NCBI RefSeq assembly: GCF_014648435.1
Contig: NZ_BMRC01000006.1
Coordinates: forward strand, 1 to 64,000
DNA from: Nonomuraea spiralis
Lineage (GTDB): Bacteria > Actinomycetota > Actinomycetes > Streptosporangiales > Streptosporangiaceae
Direction: 5' to 3'
DNA: 64,000 bases
Of this stretch, positions 52,841 through 63,293 are shown piece after piece (positions within the stretch are counted from its first letter, which is position 1; every line of letters begins with the position of its first letter). A model generated the notes under the pieces. The model did no database searches and had not been told where the DNA came from. It saw only the letters and a program-made list of their open reading frames with translations. Position numbers and translations under genes: made by a program.

Positions 52841-53913
52841 CGGGCTATCTCCAACACTTTCCTGGCAAGCATGATATCGGCGTCCTTGCGCCCCAGCCTG
52901 GAGGCGGCCTCCGACATGACGACGACCCGTTCGGGGTCGCGGAGGATGGGCAGCACGTTCTGGATGATCCAATCGGGTGACAGGCCGGCGTCGTCGACCA
53001 TGAGGCCGCCGCCGCCGCGTACGACGCGCTCGGCGTTGACGGTCTGCTCACCGTTGCCGTGGGGCAGCGGCACGTACGCGGCCGGCAGCCCCACGGCGGT
53101 CAGCTCGGCGCAGGTCAGGGCCCCGCTGCGGCACAGGGCCACGTCGGCGGCGGCGTAGGCGAGGTCCATGCGGTCGACGTAGGGCAGGAGCACGTACTGG
53201 GGGTCGCCGGGCGGCGGCTCGTGCTCGACCGTGTTGTTCGGGCCGATGACGTGGAGCACCTGGATGCCCGCCCGGCGCAACACCGGCGCGGCGGCCAGCG
53301 CGGCCTCGTTGATCGACCGGGCGCCCTGGGAGCCGCCGAAGACCAGCAGCGTGGGCCGGTCGTTCTCCAGGCCGAACCAGGAACGTGCCTTGTCGCCGGT
53401 GGACAGGCGGTCGAGCGTGACGATCCCGCGGCGCAGCGGGGTGCCGATGAACTCGGCCTTGGGCAGCGCGGCGTCGGGGAAGCCGGTGAAGACGTGGTCG
53501 GTGAGCCGGGCGCCCAGCCGGTTGGCCAGGCCGGGACGCGGGTTGGCCTCGTGGACGACGATCGGCAGGCCCTTGCGCTTGGCCGCCAGGTAGGCGGGCG
53601 TGGCGACGTAGCCGCCGAAGCCGACCAGGATGTCGGCGCCGACCCGGTCGAGCACGCCCGACACCGCGTTGATCGCCCCGGCCAGCCGGCCCGGAACGGT
53701 CAGCAGGCTCGGGGTGATCGCCCTGGGCAGCGGCACGGCCGGCACCAGTTCGAGCTCGTAGCCTCTGGCGGGCACGAGCCGCGTCTCCAACCCGCGCTCG
53801 GTGCCCACGCAGGTGATGCCGACGCTGCGGTCAAGATGCCGCAGCGCGTCCGCAAGGGCGAGCGCGGGCTCGATGTGCCCGGCCGTCCCCCCACCGGCGA
53901 GGACCACCCTCAT
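52837..53913 (-). CDS. murG: Lipid II synthase (GlcNAc transferase) MurG
   Basis: This 358-residue GT28 glycosyltransferase adds GlcNAc to lipid I at the inner membrane face. Motifs are LAGGGTAGHIEPALALA, GFGGYVATPAYLAAKRKG, HEANPRPGLANR, VFGGSQGARSIN and the GALTCAELTAVGLPA donor site. ATG 53,913 is eight bases from a GGGAG site; an upstream in-frame GTG at 53,922 overlaps that site and is less likely. Confidence 0.97.
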   Translation of the reverse strand: MRVVLAGGGTAGHIEPALALADALRHLDRSVGITCVGTERGLETRLVPARGYELELVPAVPLPRAITPSLLTVPGRLAGAINAVSGVLDRVGADILVGFGGYVATPAYLAAKRKGLPIVVHEANPRPGLANRLGARLTDHVFTGFPDAALPKAEFIGTPLRRGIVTLDRLSTGDKARSWFGLENDRPTLLVFGGSQGARSINEAALAAAPVLRRAGIQVLHVIGPNNTVEHEPPPGDPQYVLLPYVDRMDLAYAAADVALCRSGALTCAELTAVGLPAAYVPLPHGNGEQTVNAERVVRGGGGLMVDDAGLSPDWIIQNVLPILRDPERVVVMSEAASRLGRKDADIMLARKVLEIAR

Positions 53914-53925
53914 CTCGGTCACTCC

Positions 53926-55227
53926 CTAACGTCTCACTCGGCCTCTGGACGTACCCCCCAGGCCAAGCCAGCTTAGGGCCCGTACGGCCGGTCCGGGGCC
54001 ACGGGCGGCCAAGGCTTCACGCGCGCCCGGCTCGCGTTTGGCGAACGACAGCAGGATGCCCAGCGCGGCCAGCGTGGGGAGCAGCGACGATCCGCCGTAG
54101 GAGACCAGCGGCAGCGGGATCCCGGTGATCGGCAGGACGCCGAGGACGGCTCCCATGTTGACGGTCCCCTGCCCGACGACCCAGGCCACCATGGCGGCCG
54201 CGGCCAGGCGTACGAAGGCGTCGTTGACCCGGATCGCCACCCGCAGCCCGGCGTAGCCGAGCAGGCCGAACAGCGCCACCACCATCAGCGTGCCCATGAG
54301 CCCCAGCTCCTCGCCGAGGATGGCGAAGATGAAGTCGCTCTCGCCGTGGGGCAGCCAGCTCCACTTCTGGCGGCTGCTGCCGAGCCCCAGCCCGAACCAG
54401 CCGCCCGAGCCCATCGCGATCTGCCCCTGGACGGCCTGGTAGCCGGCGCCCTGGGCGTCGGCCCACGGGTTGAGGAAGGCCCCGATGCGCGCCATCCGGT
54501 ACGGTTCCACCTTGATCATGATGGCCGCGGCCAGCACCGCCAGCGCCAGGATGCCGCCGAACAACTTGATCGGCGCCCCCACCACCCACAGCAGCGACAG
54601 GAAGATCATGAACAGCACCAGGGTGGTGCCCAGGTCGCGACCGAGCATGACCATGACGGCCAGGATCGCGGTGCCGGGCATGAGCGGGATCAGCATCTGC
54701 CGCCACTCGATCCGGCCCTGCCTGGCCCGCCTGGCCAGCATGTCGGCCCCCCACAACACGAGCGCCAGCTTGGCCGGCTCGGACGGCTGGAGAGTGAACG
54801 GGCCCAGGTAGATCCACCGCTGCGCGCCCAGCTCGGACTCGCCGATGAACAGCACCATGACCAGTGCCAGCACCGACAGCGCCATGAGCGGGTAGCCCGC
54901 CCAGCGGAAGAACTTCAGCGGCAGGCGCGAGCAGGCGTACATGAGGGGCAGGCCGATGCCGGCCGACAGCGACTGCTTGATGAACCACGAGAACGGGTTG
55001 CCGGTCTTCTGCTGCGCCTCGACGGCGGAGGCCGACAACACCATCATCAGGCCGAGCGCGAGCAGCAGCGCGCTGCACATGATGATCAGGTAGTAGGTCG
55101 TCAGGGGCTTGTCGAGCAGCTCCTTCAGAGCGGCGCGCTGCTCGCGCATCCAGCTCGCCGGGCTCTCCTGCGTCTTGGACCCGCCCGCGGCGGGGCGGGG
55201 GCCCGCGGTCCCGGTGCTAGTGCTCAC
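53926..55227 (-). CDS. ftsW: Septal peptidoglycan polymerase FtsW (SEDS)
   Basis: This 433-residue protein has about ten helices and the SEDS signatures RWIYLGPFTLQPSEPAKLAL, LGRDLGTTLVLF, GYQAVQGQIAMGSGGWFGLG, DFIFAILGEELGL and TGIPLPLVSYGGSSLL. A cytoplasmic N-terminal tail of about 40 residues precedes the first helix. Start GTG 55,227 overlaps the murD end by 11 bp. The basic C-terminus (GGTSRGRVRR) is short. Confidence 0.96.
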   Translation of the reverse strand: MSTSTGTAGPRPAAGGSKTQESPASWMREQRAALKELLDKPLTTYYLIIMCSALLLALGLMMVLSASAVEAQQKTGNPFSWFIKQSLSAGIGLPLMYACSRLPLKFFRWAGYPLMALSVLALVMVLFIGESELGAQRWIYLGPFTLQPSEPAKLALVLWGADMLARRARQGRIEWRQMLIPLMPGTAILAVMVMLGRDLGTTLVLFMIFLSLLWVVGAPIKLFGGILALAVLAAAIMIKVEPYRMARIGAFLNPWADAQGAGYQAVQGQIAMGSGGWFGLGLGSSRQKWSWLPHGESDFIFAILGEELGLMGTLMVVALFGLLGYAGLRVAIRVNDAFVRLAAAAMVAWVVGQGTVNMGAVLGVLPITGIPLPLVSYGGSSLLPTLAALGILLSFAKREPGAREALAARGPGPAVRALSWLGLGGTSRGRVRR

Positions 55228-56587
55228 GCCGCCGCCTCAGCTCGCGGACGGCGCGGGCGAAGGCCTCCCCTCTCGCCGGGTAGCCGGGAAACATGTCGAG
55301 CGAGGCGGCCGCGGGGGAGAGCAGCACGGTGTCCCCGGGCGAGGCCAGGCGCGCGGCTTCGGTGACGACGGTGTCCATCACACCAGTGTCTTGGCCCGCG
55401 ATGTCCACGACGGGGACATTCGGCGCGTGTCGCGCGAGCGCTTCGGCGATCGCGGCCCGGTCGACGCCGAGCAGCACCGCGCCGCGCAGCCGGGGCGCGG
55501 CCCGCCGTACCAGGTCGTCGACGTCGGCGCCCTTGAGCTGACCGCCGGCCACCCACACGATCGAGGAGTACGCGCTCAGCGCGGCCGCGGCGGCGTGCGG
55601 GTTGGTGGCCTTGGAGTCGTCGATGTAGTCGACGTCGCCGACCCGCTCGACGTGCGACAGGCGGTGGGGGTCGGGCTTGAACGCGCGCAGCCCGAGGCGT
55701 ACGGCCTCCGACGGCACGCCGAGCGAGCGGGCCAGGGCGGCGGCGGCCAGGGCGTTGGCGACGTTGTGGGGGGCCAGGGGCCGGATGTCGGCCAGCGTGG
55801 CCAGCTCCTCGGCCGCCTCGACCGGGTCGTCCACGAACGCCCGGTCGACCAGCAGGTCCTCGACCACGCCGAGCTGCCCGCTGCGCGGCACCCGCAGGGT
55901 GAACCCGACGGCGCCCTCGTACGGCTCGGCCAGCCGGGCGCACTCGGGGTCGTCGGCGTTGAAGATCACGGTCCCGGCGCGTTCGTAGACGCGGCCCTTG
56001 GCGGCGGCGTACGCGGCCATCGAGCCGTGCCAGTCGAGGTGGTCGGGCGCGATGTTGAGGATGGCCGCCGCGTGCGGGGCCAGCGTGCTGGACCAGTGGA
56101 GCTGGAAGCTGGACAGTTCGACGGCCAGCGCGTCGTACGGCTCGGCGACCGCGCGGACGACCGGTACGCCCACGTTCCCCACGGCCAGGGCCTTGTGCCC
56201 GGCGGCCAGCAGGATCGAGGTGAGCATGCGTACGGCGGTGGTCTTGCCGTTGGTGCCGGTCAGCGCGAGCCAGGGCGCCGCGTGCGGCGGGCGCAGCCGC
56301 CAGGCCAGCTCCACCTCCCCCACCACCTCGACGCCGGCGGCCAGCGCGGCGGCGATCAGCGGGTGGTGCGGCGCCCAGCCGGTGGTGACGAGCCTGTCCA
56401 CGCCCTGCGGCAGCGTCATCTCGCCGAACCTGGTCTCGACCCCTGCCATGGCCAGCTCGGCCGCGGCGGCGAGCTGCCGCTCTCCCTCGACGGCCTCCAC
56501 CACCACGACCCGCTCCCCGCGCTCGGCCAGCACCCTGGCCACGGCGGTGCCGGAGACGCCGAGCCCGGCCACGCAGGTGTAGGTCAT
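55217..56587 (-). CDS. murD: UDP-N-acetylmuramoylalanine-D-glutamate ligase MurD
   Basis: This 456-residue ligase adds D-Glu. Motifs are [20 protein letters not shown], the ATP loop [69 protein letters not shown] and [15 protein letters not shown] 56,587 gives the ATGA overlap with mraY; a GTG at 56,602 in frame is less likely. Confidence 0.97.
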   Translation of the reverse strand: MTYTCVAGLGVSGTAVARVLAERGERVVVVEAVEGERQLAAAAELAMAGVETRFGEMTLPQGVDRLVTTGWAPHHPLIAAALAAGVEVVGEVELAWRLRPPHAAPWLALTGTNGKTTAVRMLTSILLAAGHKALAVGNVGVPVVRAVAEPYDALAVELSSFQLHWSSTLAPHAAAILNIAPDHLDWHGSMAAYAAAKGRVYERAGTVIFNADDPECARLAEPYEGAVGFTLRVPRSGQLGVVEDLLVDRAFVDDPVEAAEELATLADIRPLAPHNVANALAAAALARSLGVPSEAVRLGLRAFKPDPHRLSHVERVGDVDYIDDSKATNPHAAAAALSAYSSIVWVAGGQLKGADVDDLVRRAAPRLRGAVLLGVDRAAIAEALARHAPNVPVVDIAGQDTGVMDTVVTEAARLASPGDTVLLSPAAASLDMFPGYPARGEAFARAVRELRRRREH

Positions 56588-57642
56588 GGCTTGGGCATCC
56601 ACTCGACGTAGAACAGCCCGAGCCCGAGCGCCGCGCAGAGCCCGGCGATCAGCCAGAACCGGACCACGATCGTGGTCTCGGCCCAGCCCTTCAACTCGAA
56701 GTGGTGTTGCAGCGGCGCCATTCTGAACACCCGTTTACCGGTCATCTTGAAGAACCCGACCTGGATGATGACGGACGAGGTGATGATCACGCACAGCCCG
56801 GCGAGGATGATCAGCAGGAGCTGCGTACGGGTGGCGATGGCCAGGCCGGCCAGCACGCCGCCCAGGGCCAGGGAGCCGGTGTCGCCCATGAAGATCTTCG
56901 CCGGCGGGGCGTTCCACCACAGGAACCCGACCAGCGCCCCCAGCACGGCCGCGGCCACCACCGACAGGTCGAGCGGATCTCGTACCCAGTAGCAGTTGGG
57001 GCCGAGCTGGTCGATGCAGTTGTTGCGGAGCTGCCAGTTGCCGATCAGCACGTACGCGCCGAGCACCACGCCCGTCGCGCCGCTGGCCAGGCCGTCGAGG
57101 CCGTCGGTGAGGTTCACCGCGTTGGAGAAGCCGACGATCATGAACAGCACCCAGATGGTGAAGCCCACGATGCCGATCGAGGGGCCGATGTCGCGCAGGA
57201 ACGACAGGCGCGTCTCGGCGGGGGTGATGCCGTAGACGTTGGGCTGGCGGGTGATCAGCACCGCGAACACCGCGCCGACGACGAGCTGGCCGAGGGCCTT
57301 GGCGCCGCTGCGCAGGCCCAGGCTGCGCTGCTTGTAGATCTTGATGAAGTCGTCGAGGAAGCCGACCGCGCCGAGGCCGGTCATCAGGAACAGCACGAGC
57401 ATGCCCGACACCGTCGGCGGCGTGAGCGTGGCCAGGTGGGAGCCGCCGTAGGCCAGCAGCGCGGCCAGCACGAACACCGTGCCGCCCATGGTGGGGGTGC
57501 CGCGCTTGCCGTGGTGGCCGGACGGTCCCTCCTCGCGGATCTCCTGGCCGTAGCCGCGCCGCGAGAACAGCCTGATCGCCAAGGGGGTCCCCAGCATCGA
57601 CAGGACCAGGCCCACCGCGCCGGCGATGACGATGTTGATCAC
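56584..57642 (-). CDS. mraY: Phospho-N-acetylmuramoyl-pentapeptide transferase MraY
   Basis: This 352-residue, ten-helix enzyme makes lipid I. Motifs are [33 protein letters not shown] with the metal aspartates, [28 protein letters not shown] and the [15 protein letters not shown] loop. Start GTG 57,642 overlaps the murF stop by 4 bp (GTGA). Confidence 0.97.
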   Translation of the reverse strand: MINIVIAGAVGLVLSMLGTPLAIRLFSRRGYGQEIREEGPSGHHGKRGTPTMGGTVFVLAALLAYGGSHLATLTPPTVSGMLVLFLMTGLGAVGFLDDFIKIYKQRSLGLRSGAKALGQLVVGAVFAVLITRQPNVYGITPAETRLSFLRDIGPSIGIVGFTIWVLFMIVGFSNAVNLTDGLDGLASGATGVVLGAYVLIGNWQLRNNCIDQLGPNCYWVRDPLDLSVVAAAVLGALVGFLWWNAPPAKIFMGDTGSLALGGVLAGLAIATRTQLLLIILAGLCVIITSSVIIQVGFFKMTGKRVFRMAPLQHHFELKGWAETTIVVRFWLIAGLCAALGLGLFYVEWMPKP

Positions 57643-59069
57643 TTGGCGGCACCCCCGAGAAGGAGTTCCGCCGTGCGTTCCAGGCCCATCGCGCGCGGGC
57701 CCTTGACGAGCACCGCGTCGCCGGGGCGCAGCAGGCCGGTCAGCTCGGCCGCCGCCGCCTCAGCATCGGGGACGTGTACGATCCGGGTCATCTGGGGAGC
57801 ATATGGCCCTCCAGCACCGGGCGGTCCCGCCGCGGCCGCCGCGGCCGCGTTCGCGCCCTCCAGCACGGGCCCCGCGTCGGGCCCGACGACGATCAGGCCC
57901 GTCAGGCCGGAACCGCCCGCCAGGCGCCCCAGCTCGGCGTTGAGCGCCGCGCTCTCGTCGCCCAGCTCGCGCAGCGCCGCGATGACCGCGAAGCGCCGCC
58001 GGTCCTGGCCCATCACGCCGAACATGGCGAACGCGGCCCGCATCGAGTCGGGGTTGGCGTTGTAGGCGTCGTTGACCACCGTCACGCCGTCGGGCCGGTC
58101 GGTGACCTCCATCCGCCAGCGGCTGCGCGGGGTGGCCTCCGACAGCTCCTCGGCGATGGTGGCGACCGGCAGGCCCAGCTCGTAGGCCGCCGCGGCGGCG
58201 GCCAGGGCGTTCTCCACGGCGTGGGCGCCGTAGAGCTGGAGCGAGACGTGCGCGGACCCGGACGGCGTGCGCAGCGTGAACGAGGCCCGCCCGCGCGCGT
58301 CGACCGTCTCCCCCTCGGCCCGGATGGCCGCGTCCTCGCCGCGCCCGAAGTACGTCACGCGCGCGTCGGTGCGCGCGGCCATCTGCGACACCAGCGGGTC
58401 GTCGGCGTTGAGCACGGCGACCCCGGTGCGCGGCAGCGACTCCACCAGCTCGCCCTTGGCCTTGGCGATGGACTCCTTGCCGCCGAACACGCCGAGGTGG
58501 GCGGTGCCGACGTTGAGCACCACGCCGATCGTGGGCGGCGCGATGCGGGTGAGCTCCTTGATGTGGCCGACGTTGCGGGCGGCCAGTTCGAGCACCATGA
58601 AGCGGGTGTCGGCGTCGGCGCGCAACACGGTCAGCGGGTGGCCGAGCTCGTTGTTGAAGCTGCCCTGGGGCGCGATGGTCGGCCCCATCCGGCCGGCCAG
58701 CCTGGCCAGCAGGTCTTTGGTGCTGGTCTTGCCGGCCGAGCCGGTCACGCCGATCACGGTGGCCTGCGGCAGCGCGGCCGCCTGCGCGGCGGCCAGCTCG
58801 GCCAGCGCGACCGCGGCGTCGGGGACGATCACCGCCGGCCCCTCGACCGGCCTGGTCGCCAGGACGGCGACCGCTCCGGCCCGGATCGCCTGCGCGGCGT
58901 AGTCGTGGCCGTCGACCCGCGCTCCGGCGAAGGCGACGAACAACGATCCCGGTTCCACCGCCCGTGAGTCGATCACTACGGGCCCGCGCACCACCGCGCG
59001 GGGGTCTGCCATGCCCGACAGGGCGCCCGAGGTTATCTCGGCGATCCTGGCCAGAGGCAACGGGATCAT
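57639..59069 (-). CDS. murF: UDP-MurNAc-tripeptide D-Ala-D-Ala ligase MurF
   Basis: This 476-residue ligase adds the D-Ala-D-Ala dipeptide. Motifs are [19 protein letters not shown], the ATP loop [36 protein letters not shown], and [13 protein letters not shown] with SRWRMEV before it. An Ala/Gly-rich insertion ([15 protein letters not shown]) lies near residue 415. ATG 59,069 overlaps the murE stop by 4 bp. Confidence 0.97.
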   Translation of the reverse strand: MIPLPLARIAEITSGALSGMADPRAVVRGPVVIDSRAVEPGSLFVAFAGARVDGHDYAAQAIRAGAVAVLATRPVEGPAVIVPDAAVALAELAAAQAAALPQATVIGVTGSAGKTSTKDLLARLAGRMGPTIAPQGSFNNELGHPLTVLRADADTRFMVLELAARNVGHIKELTRIAPPTIGVVLNVGTAHLGVFGGKESIAKAKGELVESLPRTGVAVLNADDPLVSQMAARTDARVTYFGRGEDAAIRAEGETVDARGRASFTLRTPSGSAHVSLQLYGAHAVENALAAAAAAYELGLPVATIAEELSEATPRSRWRMEVTDRPDGVTVVNDAYNANPDSMRAAFAMFGVMGQDRRRFAVIAALRELGDESAALNAELGRLAGGSGLTGLIVVGPDAGPVLEGANAAAAAAAGPPGAGGPYAPQMTRIVHVPDAEAAAAELTGLLRPGDAVLVKGPRAMGLERTAELLLGGAAK

Positions 59070-60616
59070 CGGTGCTTCCTGCTTTCCTTGCGTGCGTCGA
59101 TCGCCTCGGCGACCACTTCACGGTCGTCGAAGGGGATCACTTCGCCTGAGACGTACTGGCCCTGCTCGTGACCCTTGCCCGCCACGACGATCACGTCGCC
59201 GCGCCCGGCCCGGCCGACGGCCAGGTCGATCGCGGCCGCGCGGTCAGGTTCCATGATCACATGAGCGCGGTCGCGGGGCGGAACGGCGAGCGCTCCCTCC
59301 ATCATCGCGGCCAGGATGGCGAGCGGATCCTCCGAGCGTGGATTGTCGTTGGTGAAAATGGCCACATCGGCCAGCCGGGCGGCGGTCTCGCCCATGATGG
59401 GGCGTTTGCCGGTGTCGCGGTCGCCGCCGCAACCGAGGACGATCGTCAGCGTGCCCGCGGTCACCTCCCGCAGCGAACGCAGTACCGACTCAACGGCGCC
59501 CGGCTTGTGGGAGTAGTCCACGAGCGCCTGGAACTCCTCCTCGGCGGACGTGATGCGCTGCATGCGCCCAGGCACCCCGGTGAGGGTGCCCACGCCGTGC
59601 ACGGCGGCCTGGAGCGGCACCCCCGACTCCACCAGGGACACGATCGCGCCGAGCGCGTTGGCGACGTTGAAGGGCCCCGGCAGCGAGATCTGCGCGTCGG
59701 CCTCGACCCCGCCGGGGCCGGCCACCCGGAACGCGCTGCCGTCGGCGCCGAGCCTGACCTCCAGCGCCCGCCACTCCGCCTCCGCGGCGCCGAGCGCCGA
59801 GAACGTGGTCATCGGCACCTTGGCCCGGTGGAGCAGCTCCCGGCCGTGGCGGTCGTCGATGTTGGTCACGCCGACGCGGCACAACTCGGGCTGGAACAGC
59901 CTGACCTTGGTGGCGAAGTAGTCCTCGAAGTCCTTGTGGAAGTCGAGGTGGTCCTGGGAGAGGTTGGTGAACAGGGCGACGTCGTAGAAGACGCCGTCGA
60001 CCCGGCCGAGCGCCAGGGCGTGGCTGGAGACCTCCATGGCGGCCGCGCTCACGCCCTGCTCGCGCATCAGCGCGAACAGCGCGTGCAGCTGCGGGGCCTC
60101 CGGGGTGGTCAGCGTGGGCTCGAAGCGGAGGTCCGCGGCGTGGATCTCGACGCCGCCGACCAGGCCCGTCGTGTGTCCCGCCGCCCGCAGCCCGGCCTCC
60201 AGCATGAACGTGGTGGTGGACTTGCCGCTCGTGCCGGTCACGCCGATCACCTGGACGTCGTGGGCCGGCTGGCCGTAGACCCAGGCGGACACCTGCCCTA
60301 GCAGCGCGCGCGGGTCGGGCACGATCAGCACCGGCAGGCCGGTGGCCACGGACGCCTCCCGCCCCTCCCGGTCGGTGAGGACGGCCACGGCTCCGCGCGC
60401 CATCGCCTCGGCGGCGAAGGTCGCGCCGTGCACGCGGTTGCCCGGCAGCGCCACGTAGAGATCGCCGCGCTGTACGGCGCGGGAATCGATGGTGACGCCG
60501 GTCAGGGCGGCGTGGGGCGACCTCGACGTGCCGGAATCGGCGTCGAGCATGGTCGCGAGCCCGGTCAGTGGACGGGGCGGGCTGGTCTTGGGACGCATAG
60601 ACGACGGGGGACGCAC
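59066..60616 (-). CDS. murE: UDP-MurNAc-dipeptide meso-diaminopimelate ligase MurE
   Basis: This 516-residue ligase has VTIDSRAVQRGDLYVALPG, the ATP loop GVTGTSGKSTTTFML, TTPEAPQLHALF, MEVSSHALALGR, NLSQDHLDFH and VDYSHKPGAVESVL. DNPRSEDP is the motif that selects meso-DAP, matching the wall type expected for these actinomycetes. Start GTG 60,616 follows GGAAGG by 12 bases; ATG 60,598 is a possible alternative. Confidence 0.95.
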   Translation of the reverse strand: MRPPSSMRPKTSPPRPLTGLATMLDADSGTSRSPHAALTGVTIDSRAVQRGDLYVALPGNRVHGATFAAEAMARGAVAVLTDREGREASVATGLPVLIVPDPRALLGQVSAWVYGQPAHDVQVIGVTGTSGKSTTTFMLEAGLRAAGHTTGLVGGVEIHAADLRFEPTLTTPEAPQLHALFALMREQGVSAAAMEVSSHALALGRVDGVFYDVALFTNLSQDHLDFHKDFEDYFATKVRLFQPELCRVGVTNIDDRHGRELLHRAKVPMTTFSALGAAEAEWRALEVRLGADGSAFRVAGPGGVEADAQISLPGPFNVANALGAIVSLVESGVPLQAAVHGVGTLTGVPGRMQRITSAEEEFQALVDYSHKPGAVESVLRSLREVTAGTLTIVLGCGGDRDTGKRPIMGETAARLADVAIFTNDNPRSEDPLAILAAMMEGALAVPPRDRAHVIMEPDRAAAIDLAVGRAGRGDVIVVAGKGHEQGQYVSGEVIPFDDREVVAEAIDARKESRKHR

Positions 60617-60638
60617 GGCGAGAGCGTACCTTCCCTGC

Positions 60639-63293
60639 TCACTGTCCCGCGCGCGTACGCACCGGTGGCACGTCCGAGCCTGTGGGAGGAATCTTCCTGC
60701 TCTTGATGGCGAACGTCATCACATCCTTGAACACGGGGGCGGCGAGCTGACCGCCGAAGTGGCCGTTCTTGGGGTTCTGGAGCACCGAGAGCACCACCAG
60801 CCGGGGCGCGTCGGCGGGCGCGAACCCGACGAAGGAGGCCGTGTAGCCGTCGTACCGGCCCAGCTCGGAGTCGTAGCGGTTGGCCGTGCCGGTCTTGCCC
60901 GCCACCCGGTAGCCGGGGATGGCGGCCAGCGTGCCGGTGCCCTCGGCGCTCACCGCGGTCTCCAGCATCGTCGCGATCTCCTTGGCCGTCGTCTCGCTCA
61001 CCACTCTGGTCTGCCTGCCCGCGGGAGCGGGGACGAACCTGCCGGTCGCGTCGGTGGTGCCCGCGACGATCTGCGGATCGACGCGTACGCCGCCGTTGGC
61101 GATCGTCTGGTAGACGCTGGCCATCTGCAACGCGGTCACCGACACGCCCTGGCCGTACGCGACCGTGCAGCTCTGGCTGCCCGACCAGTTCTTGTAGTTG
61201 GGCAGCAGGCCCGCCTCGGCGCTCGGCACGCCGCCCGGCGGGGTCGCGCCGAACCCGAACGCCTTGAGCATCGCGTACAGGCGCTCGCTGCCGACCTTGC
61301 GGGCGGCCATGATCGTGGCCACGTTGCTGGACTGGGCCATGGCCTGGCGGAAGGTCATCGCCTCCGGCTTGTGCGGGTGCGCGTCGCGCAGCACGCGGTC
61401 GGCGCACTTGATGTTGTCGGGCACCTGGAACACCGTGTCGGGGGTGACCTCCTTGGCCTCCAGCGCGGCGGCGGCGGTGATCACCTTGTTGGTGCTGCCG
61501 GGCTCGAACACGTCGGCGGCGGCCTTGTTCACGTACGAGGACGCGGGGGCCCTTCGCCAGTTGGCCAGGTCGAGCTCCGGCGCGTTGGCCATGGCGATGA
61601 TCTGCGCGGTGCGCACGTCCATGACGATGACCGCGCCGCTGCTCGCCCCCGACCGCCGTACCTCGTCGGCGACCGACTTCTGGGCCGCCCACTGGATGTC
61701 GCGGTCGATCGTGAGGCGCACGTCCTGGCCGTCGACGGGCGCGGTGCGCTCGCTGCTGGTCATGGGGATGCGCTGGCCGTCGCGGCCGGTCTCGACCCGC
61801 TGCTTGCCGTCGCGGCCGGCCAGCATCGTGTTCTTCGCCTGCTCCATGCCGCCCAGGCCGTTGCCCTCGTCGCCGACGAACCCGATGAGGCTGCCGGCCA
61901 GGTCGCCCGCCGGGTAGTCGCGCCGGTACGTCTTGGTCGAGCTCAGCCCCGGCACCTCGGCCTGCTGCATCAGGCGCGTGGCCACGACCGGGTCGACGTC
62001 CCTGGCCAGGAGCTGGTAGCGGGACTTGCTCTTGGACAGCTTGGCGGTCATCTCCTCCACGGTCTTGCCGAGCTGCCTGGCCAGGTACGCCGCCACGCCG
62101 GCGCGCGCGCCCTCGGGGATCTTGCTGGGGTCGATGGACACCTCGCGGGCCTCCGACGTACGGGCCAGGGCGTTGCCGTTGACGTCGGTGATCGTGCCGC
62201 GCTTGGCGGGGATCTCCTCGACGTGCTGGCGCTGGCCGACGGCGGCGGCCTCGTAGACCTTGGAGTCGAGGCCCTGCATCTGGATCAGCCGGCCGGCGAA
62301 GATCGACAGGACGAAGGTCATGCCGATCAGGCCGATGTTGATGCGCCTGCGCGGGCTGCCCAGGCGCAGCACCAGCGGGGGCCGGGGCGGGCGCGGCGGG
62401 GTGGGCGGGCGGCGCGGTCCCCTGGGGGGCGGCGTCTCCGTACCGCGGCGCAACACGCCTCGCTCGTGCCCCCGCGCCTGCTCCGGCCTGGCCCCTCGGG
62501 GCCCCTCCGGCCGCGAGCCCCGCGCCTGGTCCGTTCTGGAAGTCCGGGCCTCCGACCTGGAGCTCCGGGATTCGTCCGGCCTGGAGGTACGTGACTGGTC
62601 CGGCCGTGAGCCGCGCGCCTGGCCGGTCCTGGAGGTGCGTGACTGGTCCGGGCCGGGGCCACCCGCCTGCGTACGACGTGGCGCGGCGTCGTCCCGGCGG
62701 GTCCGCGGACTGCGCGCGCCGGCGCCGGGCGGCGTCTCCGGCCCGTCGCCACGCCGCCGGGACCGTTCCTGCGGAGCACTCCCCCGGGCCCGCTCGTCCC
62801 GCCCCTGAGAGCCGGTACGGCCGCGGGGACGGTCGTCGTCATCCCGCCCCTGGGAGCCGGTACGGCCGCGGGAGCGGTCGGAGTCGTCGCGGGGGCGGCG
62901 GCGGGGGCCGTCGCCCGGCTCGCGGCGCGAGCGCGTGCCCTCGTCGTCGTCTCGGGAACGCCCGCGGTCGCCGTCGTCGCGGCGCTGCCGGCCGCGTGAA
63001 CCGCCCGCGGGGCCGCGGCGGGCGCCGCCGCGCTCGTCGTCGTCGCCGGAGTCCTGTGGCGGACGCCCGCGCGCGGCGTCGTCGAACGGCAGGTCGAACG
63101 GGTCCGGGGGCCGCTTGCGCGGCGAGTCGTCCGGCGACGCCGGGCGGCCCGCCCCCTCGGAACGGGCAGAGCCGTCACGCCCTGCCCGCCCCGGACCGCC
63201 CGGCGTACGACGAGCGGCGCCGGGCCCTCCTTGAGAGCCGGCGCCGCCAGCGCCGCGGCCGGGACCCTGTCCCCTGCCGCCTGATTCCCTCAC
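60639..63293 (-). CDS. ftsI: Division transpeptidase FtsI (PBP3) with an about 315-residue disordered N-terminus
   Basis: This 884-residue class B PBP has a membrane helix near residues 318-338 (INIGLIGMTFVLSIFAGRLI), a PBP dimer/pedestal domain (KRGTITDVNGNALARTSEAR) and the transpeptidase: STNK with Ser600, SSN at 655-657 and KTG at 800-802. The preceding 315 residues are almost wholly Arg, Gly, Asp, Pro and Ser, with repeats such as GRTGSQGRDDDDRPRGRTGS and DQSRTSRT. Start GTG 63,293 overlaps the ftsL stop by 4 bp (GTGA). Actinobacterial FtsI is usually about 600-700 residues, so the extension is the odd part. Confidence 0.9.
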   Translation of the reverse strand: MRESGGRGQGPGRGAGGAGSQGGPGAARRTPGGPGRAGRDGSARSEGAGRPASPDDSPRKRPPDPFDLPFDDAARGRPPQDSGDDDERGGARRGPAGGSRGRQRRDDGDRGRSRDDDEGTRSRREPGDGPRRRPRDDSDRSRGRTGSQGRDDDDRPRGRTGSQGRDERARGSAPQERSRRRGDGPETPPGAGARSPRTRRDDAAPRRTQAGGPGPDQSRTSRTGQARGSRPDQSRTSRPDESRSSRSEARTSRTDQARGSRPEGPRGARPEQARGHERGVLRRGTETPPPRGPRRPPTPPRPPRPPLVLRLGSPRRRINIGLIGMTFVLSIFAGRLIQMQGLDSKVYEAAAVGQRQHVEEIPAKRGTITDVNGNALARTSEAREVSIDPSKIPEGARAGVAAYLARQLGKTVEEMTAKLSKSKSRYQLLARDVDPVVATRLMQQAEVPGLSSTKTYRRDYPAGDLAGSLIGFVGDEGNGLGGMEQAKNTMLAGRDGKQRVETGRDGQRIPMTSSERTAPVDGQDVRLTIDRDIQWAAQKSVADEVRRSGASSGAVIVMDVRTAQIIAMANAPELDLANWRRAPASSYVNKAAADVFEPGSTNKVITAAAALEAKEVTPDTVFQVPDNIKCADRVLRDAHPHKPEAMTFRQAMAQSSNVATIMAARKVGSERLYAMLKAFGFGATPPGGVPSAEAGLLPNYKNWSGSQSCTVAYGQGVSVTALQMASVYQTIANGGVRVDPQIVAGTTDATGRFVPAPAGRQTRVVSETTAKEIATMLETAVSAEGTGTLAAIPGYRVAGKTGTANRYDSELGRYDGYTASFVGFAPADAPRLVVLSVLQNPKNGHFGGQLAAPVFKDVMTFAIKSRKIPPTGSDVPPVRTRAGQ

